Shown piece after piece: positions 10,350 through 20,131 of a DNA stretch of 64,000 bases. The position numbers were made by a program, and so were the translations under genes. Origin of the DNA: Pyropia yezoensis (Eukaryota > Rhodophyta > Bangiophyceae > Bangiales > Bangiaceae). Where the stretch lies: NCBI GenBank assembly GCA_009829735.1, contig CM020618.1:2168882-2232881 (forward strand), read 5' to 3'. A model generated the notes under the pieces. That model was not told the DNA's origin. It worked only from the letters and a program-made list of their open reading frames with translations, and searched no databases. Each line of letters begins with the position of its first letter. The first letter of the stretch is position 1.

Positions 10350-12740
10350 ATGTCGGACCCCCAGGTAGCCGGGGGCAAGGACGACCTCCTGCTTGAGGAG
10401 GAGGAAGAGGTGATGGTGGACGACGTTCCCGTCTCTGCCACCGCCGCCAAGTTCTTCTTGGAGAGCTCGTCGGAGGACGAAGGCGACCAGGTGACCGTTC
10501 GTGTGGCCCCGGAAGGCGCGCCGGGCGGGTTGTCGTCCGTGTGCAGCGGCACGACGGCTCCGTCGGGTGGCGGGCAACCGCGTGTAAGGGCTGCCTCTAC
10601 TCCCACTCCTCCGGCGGCCCGGATGGCTCCTGTCGCCGGTGCCGGCGCGGCTCTACATCAAGACGGCGTCGCCGGTGTGTCGGACGGTCGTGCCAGCACC
10701 CCGGCCGGGACGGCGGGTCAAGACGGCGCGGGTGCCCGCCCGGTTGGTGCGTCCGTGGCGGCGCGTAACGGGTCTAGCCCTGCTACCCCCGTGGTGCCCA
10801 CGTCGGGCCCGGGTGGCGGCGATGCTCTGCCCGCGGTGCCGCGGATGCTTGGTGGTCAAGAAGTGTCTACCCCGATGGCGGTGGACTCCGGGAGCTACTC
10901 CGGGCGGGCGCCCGCCCTTCTTCTTCCTCCTCGGCCGCGTGCGCCTCATGTGCCGGCCCATCTGCCGGTGGGGCTCCCCCCGGCGCCCCCGATTCTTCCT
11001 GGTCCGGCCCAAGTTGCCCCGTTGGGTGGCGGCGTCGCCTTGGCGGCGGGTCAACCCGCCATGTCAATGTATGACTTGGTGGCTCGGGTTCGAGGCTTGA
11101 CTGTGCAGGAGTCCATGGACTCCGCTGGGCGGATGCGGGTGGACTCTCACCAGCCGCGTCACCCTGGAGAGTCCTCCCTGCGCTTCAAGGTGGACCCGAG
11201 TTGGGAGCGGGAGTTGGTGCGGCTGGTCACCCAGCCGCACCAACTCCCGCTCCCAACGCGCTCGGCCCGGGTGGAACATCATTGGATCCTGAGTCAGCCG
11301 GACGACCGGCATGCGCAGCTCTGGCGCACCCGGGTGGGGCGGGCTGAGGTCTACCTCGACTCCGCCTTCGGGATACGCGACTTGATTGCCCCCGCGTTGC
11401 CGCGGGAGGTTGACTACCCGGCTAGTGCTCGGGGGGTTGCGGCGGCGGCGGAGCCGGTAGCGTTTGGGGAGACGGTGGGTGATACCGGCCGGTATCCCGG
11501 GTTCGAGTATTTCCCGGGGGTATCCCCGTATCTGACGTTGACGGCTCCCTACCTGCCTATGGCGGAGTTGAAGTCGGCGTCCAGCTGGCGGCGCAACCAT
11601 GGTGTCAAGGCGGATGCGTTCCGCACCGATATAACGTGTGCGTTGCAGACCGGCAACGGTTGTGCGCCGGTATACACTCCCGTGCGCCCGCCTCTGTGGC
11701 AGGAGGGGTGGGAACCCGCCCCTGCTTTCCGGTTTGACACCGGTTCCTGTCTCCGATACTTCGGGAGTGTGTTGGCCTCCTGGCCGGTCCACCCGTTGCA
11801 GGGTACCTTCACCCTTGAGGTAACCCTCGGGCAGGCTTCCTCCTTCTTGCTGTCCGTCCGCCGGCAGGGGCGCCTGTTTCATCTTCCGACGGGTGTCCGT
11901 CGGCACATCGCGCAGTTGGGCGTGGACCTGATAGCCGCCAAGACCGGGTTGGACCGGGAGTTCGAGGTCCTGCTGGCTGTTCACGATGCCGTGAACTGGG
12001 CTAGGGTGCTAGCCCTTCCCCCGTACCGGGATCCGCAGGCTGGGGCTTCCCCCTTGCCTCGTCACTCGTTGCGTATCGGGCGTACTCAGCCGGGTGAGCC
12101 CAATTGCCATGGGTGGGCGTCCACTGAGGCTGTTGCTGACCTGGGTATTCCCATGGTTATCCATGACCCTCCTCAGGTCCTTGCCCCGTGGTTCGGTAAC
12201 CCGATACCGGCGGCGGTTGGCCGTCGTCCCCGAGAGTGGGGCTCTGCGGGTGGGGAGCGTGAGGTGTCCCGTCGTCGGGCCGAGCCCCGCCGGGTTTACG
12301 GTGGGGCCCCTTCGGTAGGGTCCTACCGGGCCTCGTATCAGGTGCCACCGGCTCCGGTGGTAGCCGTGTCGGCTCCTGTGGCTCCTCTGGCTGCGCCAGT
12401 GTCACCTCCCGCCCCTGTCCTGCATGACGGGTGTCCCCGTCTATGGTACGAGGGCGTTAACGCCCTCATTGCCCGCGAGAGGCGGGGGGGTCCCTCTGTT
12501 AGCTGGGGGGATGTCCCCCCAGGTGCTGCGCGGGTTGGGTCCGCGCGTTGCTTCGGTGGCGTGCTTGACCGCCTCCAGACCGCTCTGGAGGACGTGGAGG
12601 CTGGCCGCAGCACCCTCGTCCAGCTATGCGCCGAGGTAACTCGGGTGATTGACCGTCTTGAGATTGCCGACCGGTGGAGCATGGAGGTATACGCGCTTAC
12701 GCGTGAGTGGCCTCCCTCGGGCAGTGGGTCTACCCACTGA
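10350..12740 (+). CDS. Antisense extra ORF (aORF) of element A, intact, unknown function
   Basis: An uninterrupted 796-codon frame on the strand opposite gag-pol, ending in TGA 450 bp from the pol stop. Start chosen at ATG 10350 for its Kozak context (the frame is open upstream). N-terminus: acidic (LLLEEEEEVMVDD), then Ala/Pro/Gly-rich linker to about residue 240. Residues about 270-560 are more ordered and hold the segment shared with elements B and C: LRYFGSVLA (about 11750), then FLLSVRRQGRLFHLP (about 11850) and a helical region to about 12005. The C-terminus has a Pro/Ala linker and a last ordered stretch (WYEGVNALIARERRG to the end). No zinc finger, transmembrane segment or catalytic motif is recognised. 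Its survival in an element whose pol is broken is notable. Confidence 0.75.
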   Translation: MSDPQVAGGKDDLLLEEEEEVMVDDVPVSATAAKFFLESSSEDEGDQVTVRVAPEGAPGGLSSVCSGTTAPSGGGQPRVRAASTPTPPAARMAPVAGAGAALHQDGVAGVSDGRASTPAGTAGQDGAGARPVGASVAARNGSSPATPVVPTSGPGGGDALPAVPRMLGGQEVSTPMAVDSGSYSGRAPALLLPPRPRAPHVPAHLPVGLPPAPPILPGPAQVAPLGGGVALAAGQPAMSMYDLVARVRGLTVQESMDSAGRMRVDSHQPRHPGESSLRFKVDPSWERELVRLVTQPHQLPLPTRSARVEHHWILSQPDDRHAQLWRTRVGRAEVYLDSAFGIRDLIAPALPREVDYPASARGVAAAAEPVAFGETVGDTGRYPGFEYFPGVSPYLTLTAPYLPMAELKSASSWRRNHGVKADAFRTDITCALQTGNGCAPVYTPVRPPLWQEGWEPAPAFRFDTGSCLRYFGSVLASWPVHPLQGTFTLEVTLGQASSFLLSVRRQGRLFHLPTGVRRHIAQLGVDLIAAKTGLDREFEVLLAVHDAVNWARVLALPPYRDPQAGASPLPRHSLRIGRTQPGEPNCHGWASTEAVADLGIPMVIHDPPQVLAPWFGNPIPAAVGRRPREWGSAGGEREVSRRRAEPRRVYGGAPSVGSYRASYQVPPAPVVAVSAPVAPLAAPVSPPAPVLHDGCPRLWYEGVNALIARERRGGPSVSWGDVPPGAARVGSARCFGGVLDRLQTALEDVEAGRSTLVQLCAEVTRVIDRLEIADRWSMEVYALTREWPPSGSGSTH

Positions 12741-13190
12741 GGGGTGCTATTGTTTGTGAGGGAGAGGGCCACGGTGAACCTTATGGTGGCCGGGTAGTAG
12801 TGAGTATATACTCATCCCCCGCTGGGGCGTTTGCATGATACTAATGCCTGCCATTGGGGTGTACCCCGTCTGACTTAGTCGTGGCTTGCCTTGGTTCTTT
12901 TCCGCCTCCCCCAACCCATCCTGGTTGGTTTAAACTCATGAAGGTCAACCTTCTTGGTCCGTCACTTGCCTCCTGGCTGAAGGTTTACCTTGGTGTAAGC
13001 CTTAGGTTACTTTAAGATTATCGGAGTTAGTCATCTCCTTCAAGTAAACTTGTAAAAGTCAGTCGCTTACTCAGTTTGCCGAAGTCCGCTCCAACTTAGT
13101 GAACCTCAGTCTTGACGAGTCCATGTGACACCCTACTGAGTAGGTATAAGCCTCACCCCCCAACAGCCGAAGTCGGTGTCGGTTGAGTTG
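12741..13190. other. Spacer between convergent aORF and pol of element A
   Basis: 450 bp between two convergent stop codons. No ORF or repeat seen. The likely content is the overlapping 3' ends of the two transcripts; no clear AATAAA on either strand. Confidence 0.5.
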
Positions 13191-16100
13191 TTACAGTAAG
13201 CGTCGTCGCCTCATGTACGGCATGAGGAGTTGGCGGGGTATATTCGCCGCCTGTTCCCAGGTGGGTGAGTCGTATCCGACCCACATCACCTTGATGTACC
13301 AGGGTCCTGGTAGGTCTGGGTCGGTGTGTCCGACCACGCTCTCTACTTGGTATGGAATCCCATCCGGTCCCACCGGGTCATCTGACCGGTGGGTTGTAAG
13401 AGCTTCATGTAGCAACCCAGCCGGTACCGGCTGAGGCTGTTCCGGCTTCGGAGCAGGTGTCACATCATTGAGGTTGATGCGCTGTATCTCCGTATCGCAG
13501 TGCAGGATGACAGAGTGATCATCTATGTGTAAGATCTGGTAGGGTCCTTTGACTGGTTGCATAAGCTTGTTCTCTCGGAACTTCTGGTGTCTGATGTAGA
13601 CCCAGTCACCTGTTACCAGGGTTGCGTTGCGCACCCGTAACCAGGCGTCAAAGTTCTTCTTGTATCGAAGTTGTGTACGGTCAAGGGCACCCTTGAGCTT
13701 GGGTATCATCCACGATAGCTTGGCCAACCAAGCTAAGTGGATTCGTTCGGCCGGTCGGCCCTTCGGTATATCATACCGAGTGCATCTGCCCGGTGGCAGC
13801 GTCAGGTTACCGACGCCCATCGGCATGAGCCATTCCAGGGGGGCAATGGTGGTACTCCGGTGGGGCCTGGCATTGTATGCCAGGGTCAAGACGGACAGAA
13901 GCCTGTCCCACGTCTTCGTGTGTTGCGCCACATAGCATTGGAGCATCTTGACGATGGTGCGGTTGAACCGCTCCACCTGCCCGTTGGACTGCGGGTGGTA
14001 GTCGGATGCCCGACGGGGTTCGATACCGAACATGCCCAGGACCTTAGTGCAGAATGCCGACGTAAGGTTTGCTCCGTTATCGGAGAGGAGTTGCTTCATT
14101 ACTCCGTAAGCACTGATCCAGTGGTCAACCACTGCGTTCATGATCGTGTAGGCCGTATCGTCCGGGATTGCTACTGCCCGTGACAGCTTAGTACAGCGGT
14201 CCGACATGACCAGGATGTACCTGTTCCCTTCTTCCGTTACCGGAAGTGGCCCGAGTATGTCGATAGCGACTTGCTCGTTAGGTCCATCCGGGGGGAACAG
14301 TTTCACAGCGGATGCCCGCCTATGAAGACTCATGCGATTCCGTGCGCACGGGTGGCATCCTCGCACGTGGTCGATTACGCCGACGGCCATTTCTGGCCAG
14401 CAGAAAATCCTTCGCATTGCTGCGCACATGCGCGAACCCCCCGGGTGTCCGGCTGTGGGGTTCTCGTGTTCTCGTTCCATGACGGCCTGCCGTAGGGACA
14501 CGGGAACCACGACCTGATGCCGTCCATCGGCGGGTGCCCGCCGATATATGAGTCCGTCCTCGTTCTCGGAGAAGATGCCGGCCGTGCCGGCCAGGAGGTT
14601 AGCACGATGGCGTTTACAGTCATCGTCATTGGCCTGTGCCTCGGGGAAGTCCGCGAGGGTCACCGGGCACGCAAGGTGTGCCATGGTATGGTCAACCATA
14701 CCTTGGGTAGCATCACCCACCATGCACACCGGTACCACTGGGATGTTTTCGTCCACCTGTCGGGTATCCCCGCTTGGGGTATCGAGTCGCGACAGCGCGT
14801 CCCCCAGATGATGGGTGGAGCCGGCCTTGTATATGGTCCGGTAGTCGTGCTCGGCCATCTTCAGCCTCCACCGCGCTAGCCGACCGTGGCTCTCGGAATC
14901 CTTGTCACCAAGGTTGAGAAGCCATCGTAAAGGTTCGTGGTCGGACCTTACGATGAGCCTGGAACCTTCCAGGTATGGCCGGAGCAGTTGCACTGCCCAT
15001 ATGACTCCGAGGCACTCGCGCTCGGTGGCACTGTAGTTACGCTCAGCCGGGTTGAGAGTCCGGCTGAAGTACCCTACCGGATGTAGGTCCGGGATAGCAT
15101 TATCGGTACCGATGATTGTCTCTCCCTGTAGCAGGGTGCATCCCACTTGGGTGTCGCAGGCGTCGACGTCGATGACGAAGGTCCCGCGTCTATGCGGCAA
15201 CGCAAGCACGGGTGGGGCTAGCAGAGCTTGCTTGAGCAGCTCGAAGGCCTCTCCCTCGCTAGGCGAGGGAGGTTGGAGTACCTTTGGCAAGGCACTGCTC
15301 GTCAGAACCGTTAACGGTTTGGCTATACGAGCGAAGTCCTTGACGAACCGTCGGTATACGTTGCACATCCCCAGGAAGCTTTTCAGCTGTGTCCGGGTGG
15401 TTGGGTATTGCGCATCCCGGAGTGCCCGGGTATTAGCTTCGAGCACTCCCAGTTTACCTGGTGTGATCTGGTGACCCAGATACTAGACTGTCTGCTGGAA
15501 GAAGGCGCACTCCTTGAGGCGCAGGGTTACCCCGGCGTTCCGCAAGAGGGTGAGTACCTCATCGACATGTTGCACATGGTGATCCATGTTACGCGAGAAG
15601 ACGATGACGTCGTCCAAGTACACCAGGCAGTTCCGCCACTTGACTCCCGACAGTGTGATGTCGATGGCCCGTTGGAATGTGGCGTGGGCGTTGGACAGTC
15701 CGAAGGGCATCCTTAGGAACTCGTACACGCCACTGTGACAGACGAACGCCGTTTTGGGGATATCCTCTTCCGCCACTGGGATCTGCCAGTACCCGGCATT
15801 GCAGTCGATAGTGGTAAACACTGTGGCTTCCCCCAGCGATTCGATACACTCGTCCATCCTTGGTAAAGGGTATGAGTCTTTCTTGGTAACCAAGTTGAGG
15901 CGTCGATAATCGATGCAAAACCGAGGGGTCTGATCCTTCTTCGGTACGATAACGACTCGGGCACCCCACTCCGACATCGAAGGTCGGATCACCTTAGCTT
16001 CACTCATCCTCTTCACTTCCCCATCAACGATCTCTCGTTGCATAGGTCCCGCACGATGCGGTTGCGACCGCGCTGGTCGAGCACCTAGTACCAGGTCTAT

Positions 16101-17281
16101 ACGGTGTTGGGTTGCCCCAATGGTACCCAGCGCCCCGCCGGTCCACATGACGTCGTGCTTTCTTAGCATCCGTCGTACCCCTTCAGCTACCGAAGGGGGA
16201 AGGTGGTCGAGGTCAGCCTCGGCCAGTGCCCTCAAGGCTTCTTGGTCCTTTGGCGGAATGTCCGCCGGAGCTGTCGATGGGTTAGGCTTCCCGTCATCGG
16301 GTTGCTGACGCTCGGTGGTCTCGGCGACCGCCAGTACCTCAAGTGGTTCCACTTGACCTTCCTTGTCAGGGGTAAGGATATCTCCTTCGTAGAGCTCGGC
16401 AATCCCGAGGATAGTTCCTTTCTGAAGGGTGACTGCCTTACGGCGATAGTTCGCCATCACGAGCAGTGCTGACCCCCCCGCTGGGAGGTCTACGATACCG
16501 TTGGCCATGGTCAACCCATGGTGCTTGTAGGTTCGTAGGTTGGACTGGACTCTGCCGATGCCTGCGAGGTCACAGTTAACCGGGAGGACGGTCTCCGACA
16601 ACGGCTCAAAGCGAGTCCGCTTGGCCAGCCGGAGTGTCTTCGGTTCTACACTGGCGTATACCTCAGCCACGTTAACGTGGCTCCCGTGTAGCGTCAGGTC
16701 CCTGACGATAGCTGTCTGTCCTCTCTTTGTCGTGTCGGCCTCTTGCAGCTCGACGGTCCTCCGGCCTGGCCGGATTGCATCCACGTGAACGTTGATGAAG
16801 GTGCACCCCAGTATGCAGGGCACCGATAGCGTCTCACAGACCAGAAATTCAACTTCCGTAGTGAGCTCCCCGATGGTGACCCGCAGCGACATCGCTGCGG
16901 TCGTACGAATGAGACGACCATTCGCATCCTTGATCGTGGGTCCCCGAGCAACTCTGACTCGCGGAAGCCACTTGTCTGGGAGGGTATCCTTCCGGATCAG
17001 GTTGGGTCCAGCCCATGTATCCAGACAGGATTATACGATCGGGTCGACTGGGGGTCAACCCCCAGTGTGGCTGATACCTTGAAGTTCTCCAAGGTGAACA
17101 GTACGTGGCCTACACCCATATCCGGTGTAGCTCGGGCATCCTGAACAGGGCCCTTGTCTGGTTCCCTGGGACGGGGTTTCCCGTCCTCTCCTCCCAACCT
17201 TGGAGGTTGGTCATCAATCCCCTGACGCCGTGTCGTCGGGGCCGGAAGGTGTACCCGGGGGTTGATGCGGCGTCGGCTCAA
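13191..17281 (-). pseudogene. pol: pol polyprotein of element A (protease remnant, RT, RNase H, integrase, chromodomain)
   Basis: Right-to-left pol. The protease region (about 17080-16900) contains VDPQSTRSY where Asp-Ser/Thr-Gly is expected, and a frameshift near 16995. RT has FCIDYRRLN and YLDDVIVFS. A TAG at 15483-15485 falls where VEYLGH is usual (QTV, stop, YLGH), in the same phase on both sides. RNase H starts FVIDVDACDTQVG. Integrase has the HHCC finger and a D-D-E core (AIDILGPLP, LLSDNGANLTS, NGQVERFNR), and ends in a chromodomain (WYIKVMWVGYDSPTWEQAANI). From 15446 to the end the frame is open, 751 residues. One stop and one or two frame changes make this copy non-functional as sequenced. 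Confidence 0.9.
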
Positions 17282-17333
17282 CCGCGCTCTCCGTGGGGCT
17301 TTCCCCGCGGCAGTCCGGGGTGGCTTGGTAGGG

Positions 17334-19538
17334 TTACCCCAGCGACCCCGTGTCGTCCTTCCTCTTACTCGTTTCCCGTGCTCGGCCGGGTACTATCTTC
17401 CGGGATATCCGGGAGAGGAGGTGCCTCCTCGCCAGCACTCCTCCTGGAGCGTGCTGCCTGTCCGGTGCCGGGCCTCTGGCGGGATTCCCCCCAATGGATG
17501 CCTTGCGTTGCGCCGCTGCCCGTCGAGACTCCTCCGGGATGAGCGGGCATGAGGACACCCAGTGTTGGGGGTCTTCGCACAACATACATCCGGACATGCC
17601 GGCCGTCTCGGGCGTCCGCGTCGGGTTGGCTCCATAGGTCCGGTTGCCTGCCTCGGGCGCCCGAGTGCCCGCCCCTTGGCAGGCCTTGGGTCCCGGTGCC
17701 AACCGGATCATGGACTCCCCCAGCCGGTTGGTTCTACCAGCGATGTGCGGAGGTGTCTCCGGACGTACTGCCCATGGTGGCAGGGGCTGGTGGGGGTTAC
17801 CCGTAACCGGGGCATACCCCGTAGTCCGCACATACGGGACGCGCCGTCCCGCTCCCTCGTTAACCTGGAACTGGGTCCCAGCCGGGGCGATGTACGCTAC
17901 CGTACCATGCTCGTCGATCACCGGCGTCGCCGGTAGCAACAGGTGGCCCTGTTGGTCGACTAGAGGATCGTCCTCACCCGTTGGGGTATGATCGGTCGCC
18001 ACCAGTACTGGTGTTGCCTTACGCTCTACCTTCTCTTGCCTCCGTACCGGGGTAAGACTGGGCTTGCCTCCTTGACGCTTGGGCTTCGGGGCCAAGGCGC
18101 ACTCCGGGTGTAGCACCCGGTAGGCGTCCCCTAGGGACTTGCACATATGCATCAGTCGACTGAAGTTGGTCCGCGCCGTATTGGCTCCCCGCGCGGATAT
18201 CCGCACATAGTTGGGTACTCCTGCGAATAGGATGGCCCGTAGCTCCCCTTCGCCGAGAAGCTTCCCCAGCTCGTAGTCGAGCTCTTGGATCCGGCGTCCA
18301 AACATCTCCTCATACTCCCAAGACTGGGCGGTGGCGGTGCGAAGGGCCCGATAGTGGTCTTCGCACTTGTCCTCACCGAGGTAGCTGCTAAGCAGCTCCT
18401 TCAGTTCACCACGGTAATCCATGGGAGTGGCCGCGACCCTCATTCCCGGCATCGGGGATGCCTGGCGGAGGATACCTCGGACCTGTTCATCCACAAAGAA
18501 CGGGAGGATCTCCAGTGCCAGCCCCTCATTGACGAGTGCCATGTTCGCGGCTGCCTTGAAGCTAATCAAGAAGACAATGACTGCCAACGAGCGTCCGTTA
18601 GGGCCCCCGAACATCGGGACTCCCTTCGTAAGGGTCTGCATAGAGCGGATCGCTCGGTGCGAGGTCGTACGCATCGATTCCGATACGGTAGTGGATCGGT
18701 CCTCCAAACGATAACGTTCGGGAGTCAGTACCGACCTGAAGACTTCGTTGACAATCTCCGTGTCCGCGTCCTGGATATCCAGTCGCTTGGCCAGTTGATG
18801 AGTAAACTCATCGGACTCCATCCGCTTCAGTAAGCTCGCAGTAACCTGCGCTGTCATCGCTTGCACCAGTGACGCTGGAACTTCCTGCGTCGGCGCCTCG
18901 GGTACCCGAGTTGCTTGGGTCCCTTCGTCGATGGGGTACTGCGAGACGGTACCGTCTCCCCCCATCGCCAACTCTGTTCCGGCGTAAGTATCCGCCGGAT
19001 CATGTCCGCGAAGCTTGCTCTGGGTGCTCCGAGCGTAGCGCTTCATGTGGCTACGTTCCAACTCAGCCAACGAGTCGGATCCATAACCCGCCGTGTCCGG
19101 GGGTTGTCCAGGAGTAGCAACACCGGGGTTGACCCTGGTGGACTCCGAAAGTAGTCCGGCCGGTTCGAACCGTACCGGTGTGGGGGGGACCCGACGGGGT
19201 ACCGTCGTATGGAGTGCTGACATCAGCACAGCCACTAGGTCCTCCGTACGCTCTTGACAGGCGTCGAGCCCGGTGAACCGGGCCTCAATGCGAGCCAATG
19301 ATGCCATCAGGGAGTCCCCTGGTGAAGGCGGCGGCGGCGTGAGGTCGGCCGACGGCAGTTGCCGCTGTCCGCCGCCCCCGGCCGTCCGTGCCGTACCAAA
19401 CATCGATCCGGCACCTGACAGCATCGGCGTCTCAATGTTGTCGATCGGGTTACCGATCCCGGTTCCCGGGTTCAGCTCCGGGGTCGGCGTCGACGCCGAT
19501 CCGTCATCTTGAACGTTCCTCGTCTCTTGGGTAGACAT
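17334..19538 (-). CDS. gag: Gag of element A
   Basis: Capsid/nucleocapsid precursor, 734 aa from ATG 19538 (the frame is open to a GTG at 19544). The N-terminus is low complexity. The middle has a retrotransposon-gag-like helical region (around IVFLISFKAAANMALVNEG to LMHMCKSLGDAYRVL). A single CCHC zinc knuckle near the C-terminus, CMLCEDPQHWVSSC (C-x2-C-x4-H-x4-C), would bind RNA. Its stop lies 53 bp before the first supported pol frame, which is in another phase, so pol expression probably needs frameshifting or reinitiation. Confidence 0.85.
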   Translation of the reverse strand: MSTQETRNVQDDGSASTPTPELNPGTGIGNPIDNIETPMLSGAGSMFGTARTAGGGGQRQLPSADLTPPPPSPGDSLMASLARIEARFTGLDACQERTEDLVAVLMSALHTTVPRRVPPTPVRFEPAGLLSESTRVNPGVATPGQPPDTAGYGSDSLAELERSHMKRYARSTQSKLRGHDPADTYAGTELAMGGDGTVSQYPIDEGTQATRVPEAPTQEVPASLVQAMTAQVTASLLKRMESDEFTHQLAKRLDIQDADTEIVNEVFRSVLTPERYRLEDRSTTVSESMRTTSHRAIRSMQTLTKGVPMFGGPNGRSLAVIVFLISFKAAANMALVNEGLALEILPFFVDEQVRGILRQASPMPGMRVAATPMDYRGELKELLSSYLGEDKCEDHYRALRTATAQSWEYEEMFGRRIQELDYELGKLLGEGELRAILFAGVPNYVRISARGANTARTNFSRLMHMCKSLGDAYRVLHPECALAPKPKRQGGKPSLTPVRRQEKVERKATPVLVATDHTPTGEDDPLVDQQGHLLLPATPVIDEHGTVAYIAPAGTQFQVNEGAGRRVPYVRTTGYAPVTGNPHQPLPPWAVRPETPPHIAGRTNRLGESMIRLAPGPKACQGAGTRAPEAGNRTYGANPTRTPETAGMSGCMLCEDPQHWVSSCPLIPEESRRAAAQRKASIGGNPARGPAPDRQHAPGGVLARRHLLSRISRKIVPGRARETSKRKDDTGSLG

Positions 19539-19744
19539 AGTCACAATCAGTCAACCGACATAACAGTCACCACGAATAAGAGAGCGAGGGGGTAGAAGGG
19601 GGAGAGTAACCGTAGATCGCGGTCAAACGCAACCACTCAAAACAATCAAACAGATCGCAGCATCACGAGTACCAGAAAAGGACTGGATCCCAATTCGTGC
19701 GCCAGGGCCGAAGACGGCGTCACCACAAGGGTGACGGAAACCCG

Positions 19745-19762
19745 TCCCCTGCTGCTCCACCA
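19745..19762 (-). promoter_or_regulatory. Primer-binding site of element A
   Basis: Minus strand reads TGGTGGAGCAGCAGGGGA, starting one base after the 5' LTR. It starts with TGG, complementary to tRNA 3'-CCA, and is identical to the element B site. I cannot assign the tRNA from sequence alone. Confidence 0.8.
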
Positions 19763-19763
19763 A

Positions 19764-20125
19764 TGTAGCACAATAGGAATCCGCTGCACGTCCACTCTCA
19801 GCGAACACTCACCAAGAGGGATCGGCACCAACGTCACCGGGAGGCCAAGGTTGCTGTCCTTGGAGCGCAAGCCACGGGACCAAGATGGGAGCCCAAGTGG
19901 GAGGGATTTGTTGTTCTACCTTGGCCGGCGGTGGATTCGCCGCCGGCCCCCTCGTCATACACCCTCGGAGACACTACTAACTACCCTCCACCCCAAGATG
20001 CAAGTCCCTCTGGTCATACGTAACTTATAGATACCGTGACCAGTACGGACTCCCAAGTTGAAAGTTAAGGTTTAGAAGTAGCCCCCCAAATATTAGGGTC
20101 ACAATGCGGTCAACCATATTGCTAC
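19764..20125 (-). repeat. 5' LTR of element A
   Basis: Matches 9400-9762 from TGTAGCACAATAGG to CATATTGCTAC. The terminal A is lost or changed to G at 20126. Confidence 0.93.
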
Positions 20126-20126
20126 G

Positions 20127-20131
20127 GTGGT
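20127..20131. repeat. Target-site duplication of element A, right copy
   Basis: GTGGT, identical to 9395-9399. It is also the codon phase GTG-GT of the Fanzor frame, so the gene continues V-V-F-T-L across the empty site. Confidence 0.85.

Larger units (their letters stand above)
9400..20126 (-). mobile_element. Complete Ty3/gypsy chromovirus, element A, nested in the Fanzor gene
   Basis: Both LTRs, target duplication GTGGT, primer-binding site, gag, pol, an antisense ORF and polypurine tract are all present. Gag-pol read right to left, and the extra ORF reads left to right near the left LTR. By eye the two LTRs differ at roughly twenty positions over about 360 bp, so the insertion is clearly older than element B, whose LTRs differ at only about half a dozen of 570. 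Confidence 0.95.

Noticed and set aside
11064-11984. 306-codon minus frame inside the element A aORF
   Set aside because: Shadow of the aORF with no independent support.
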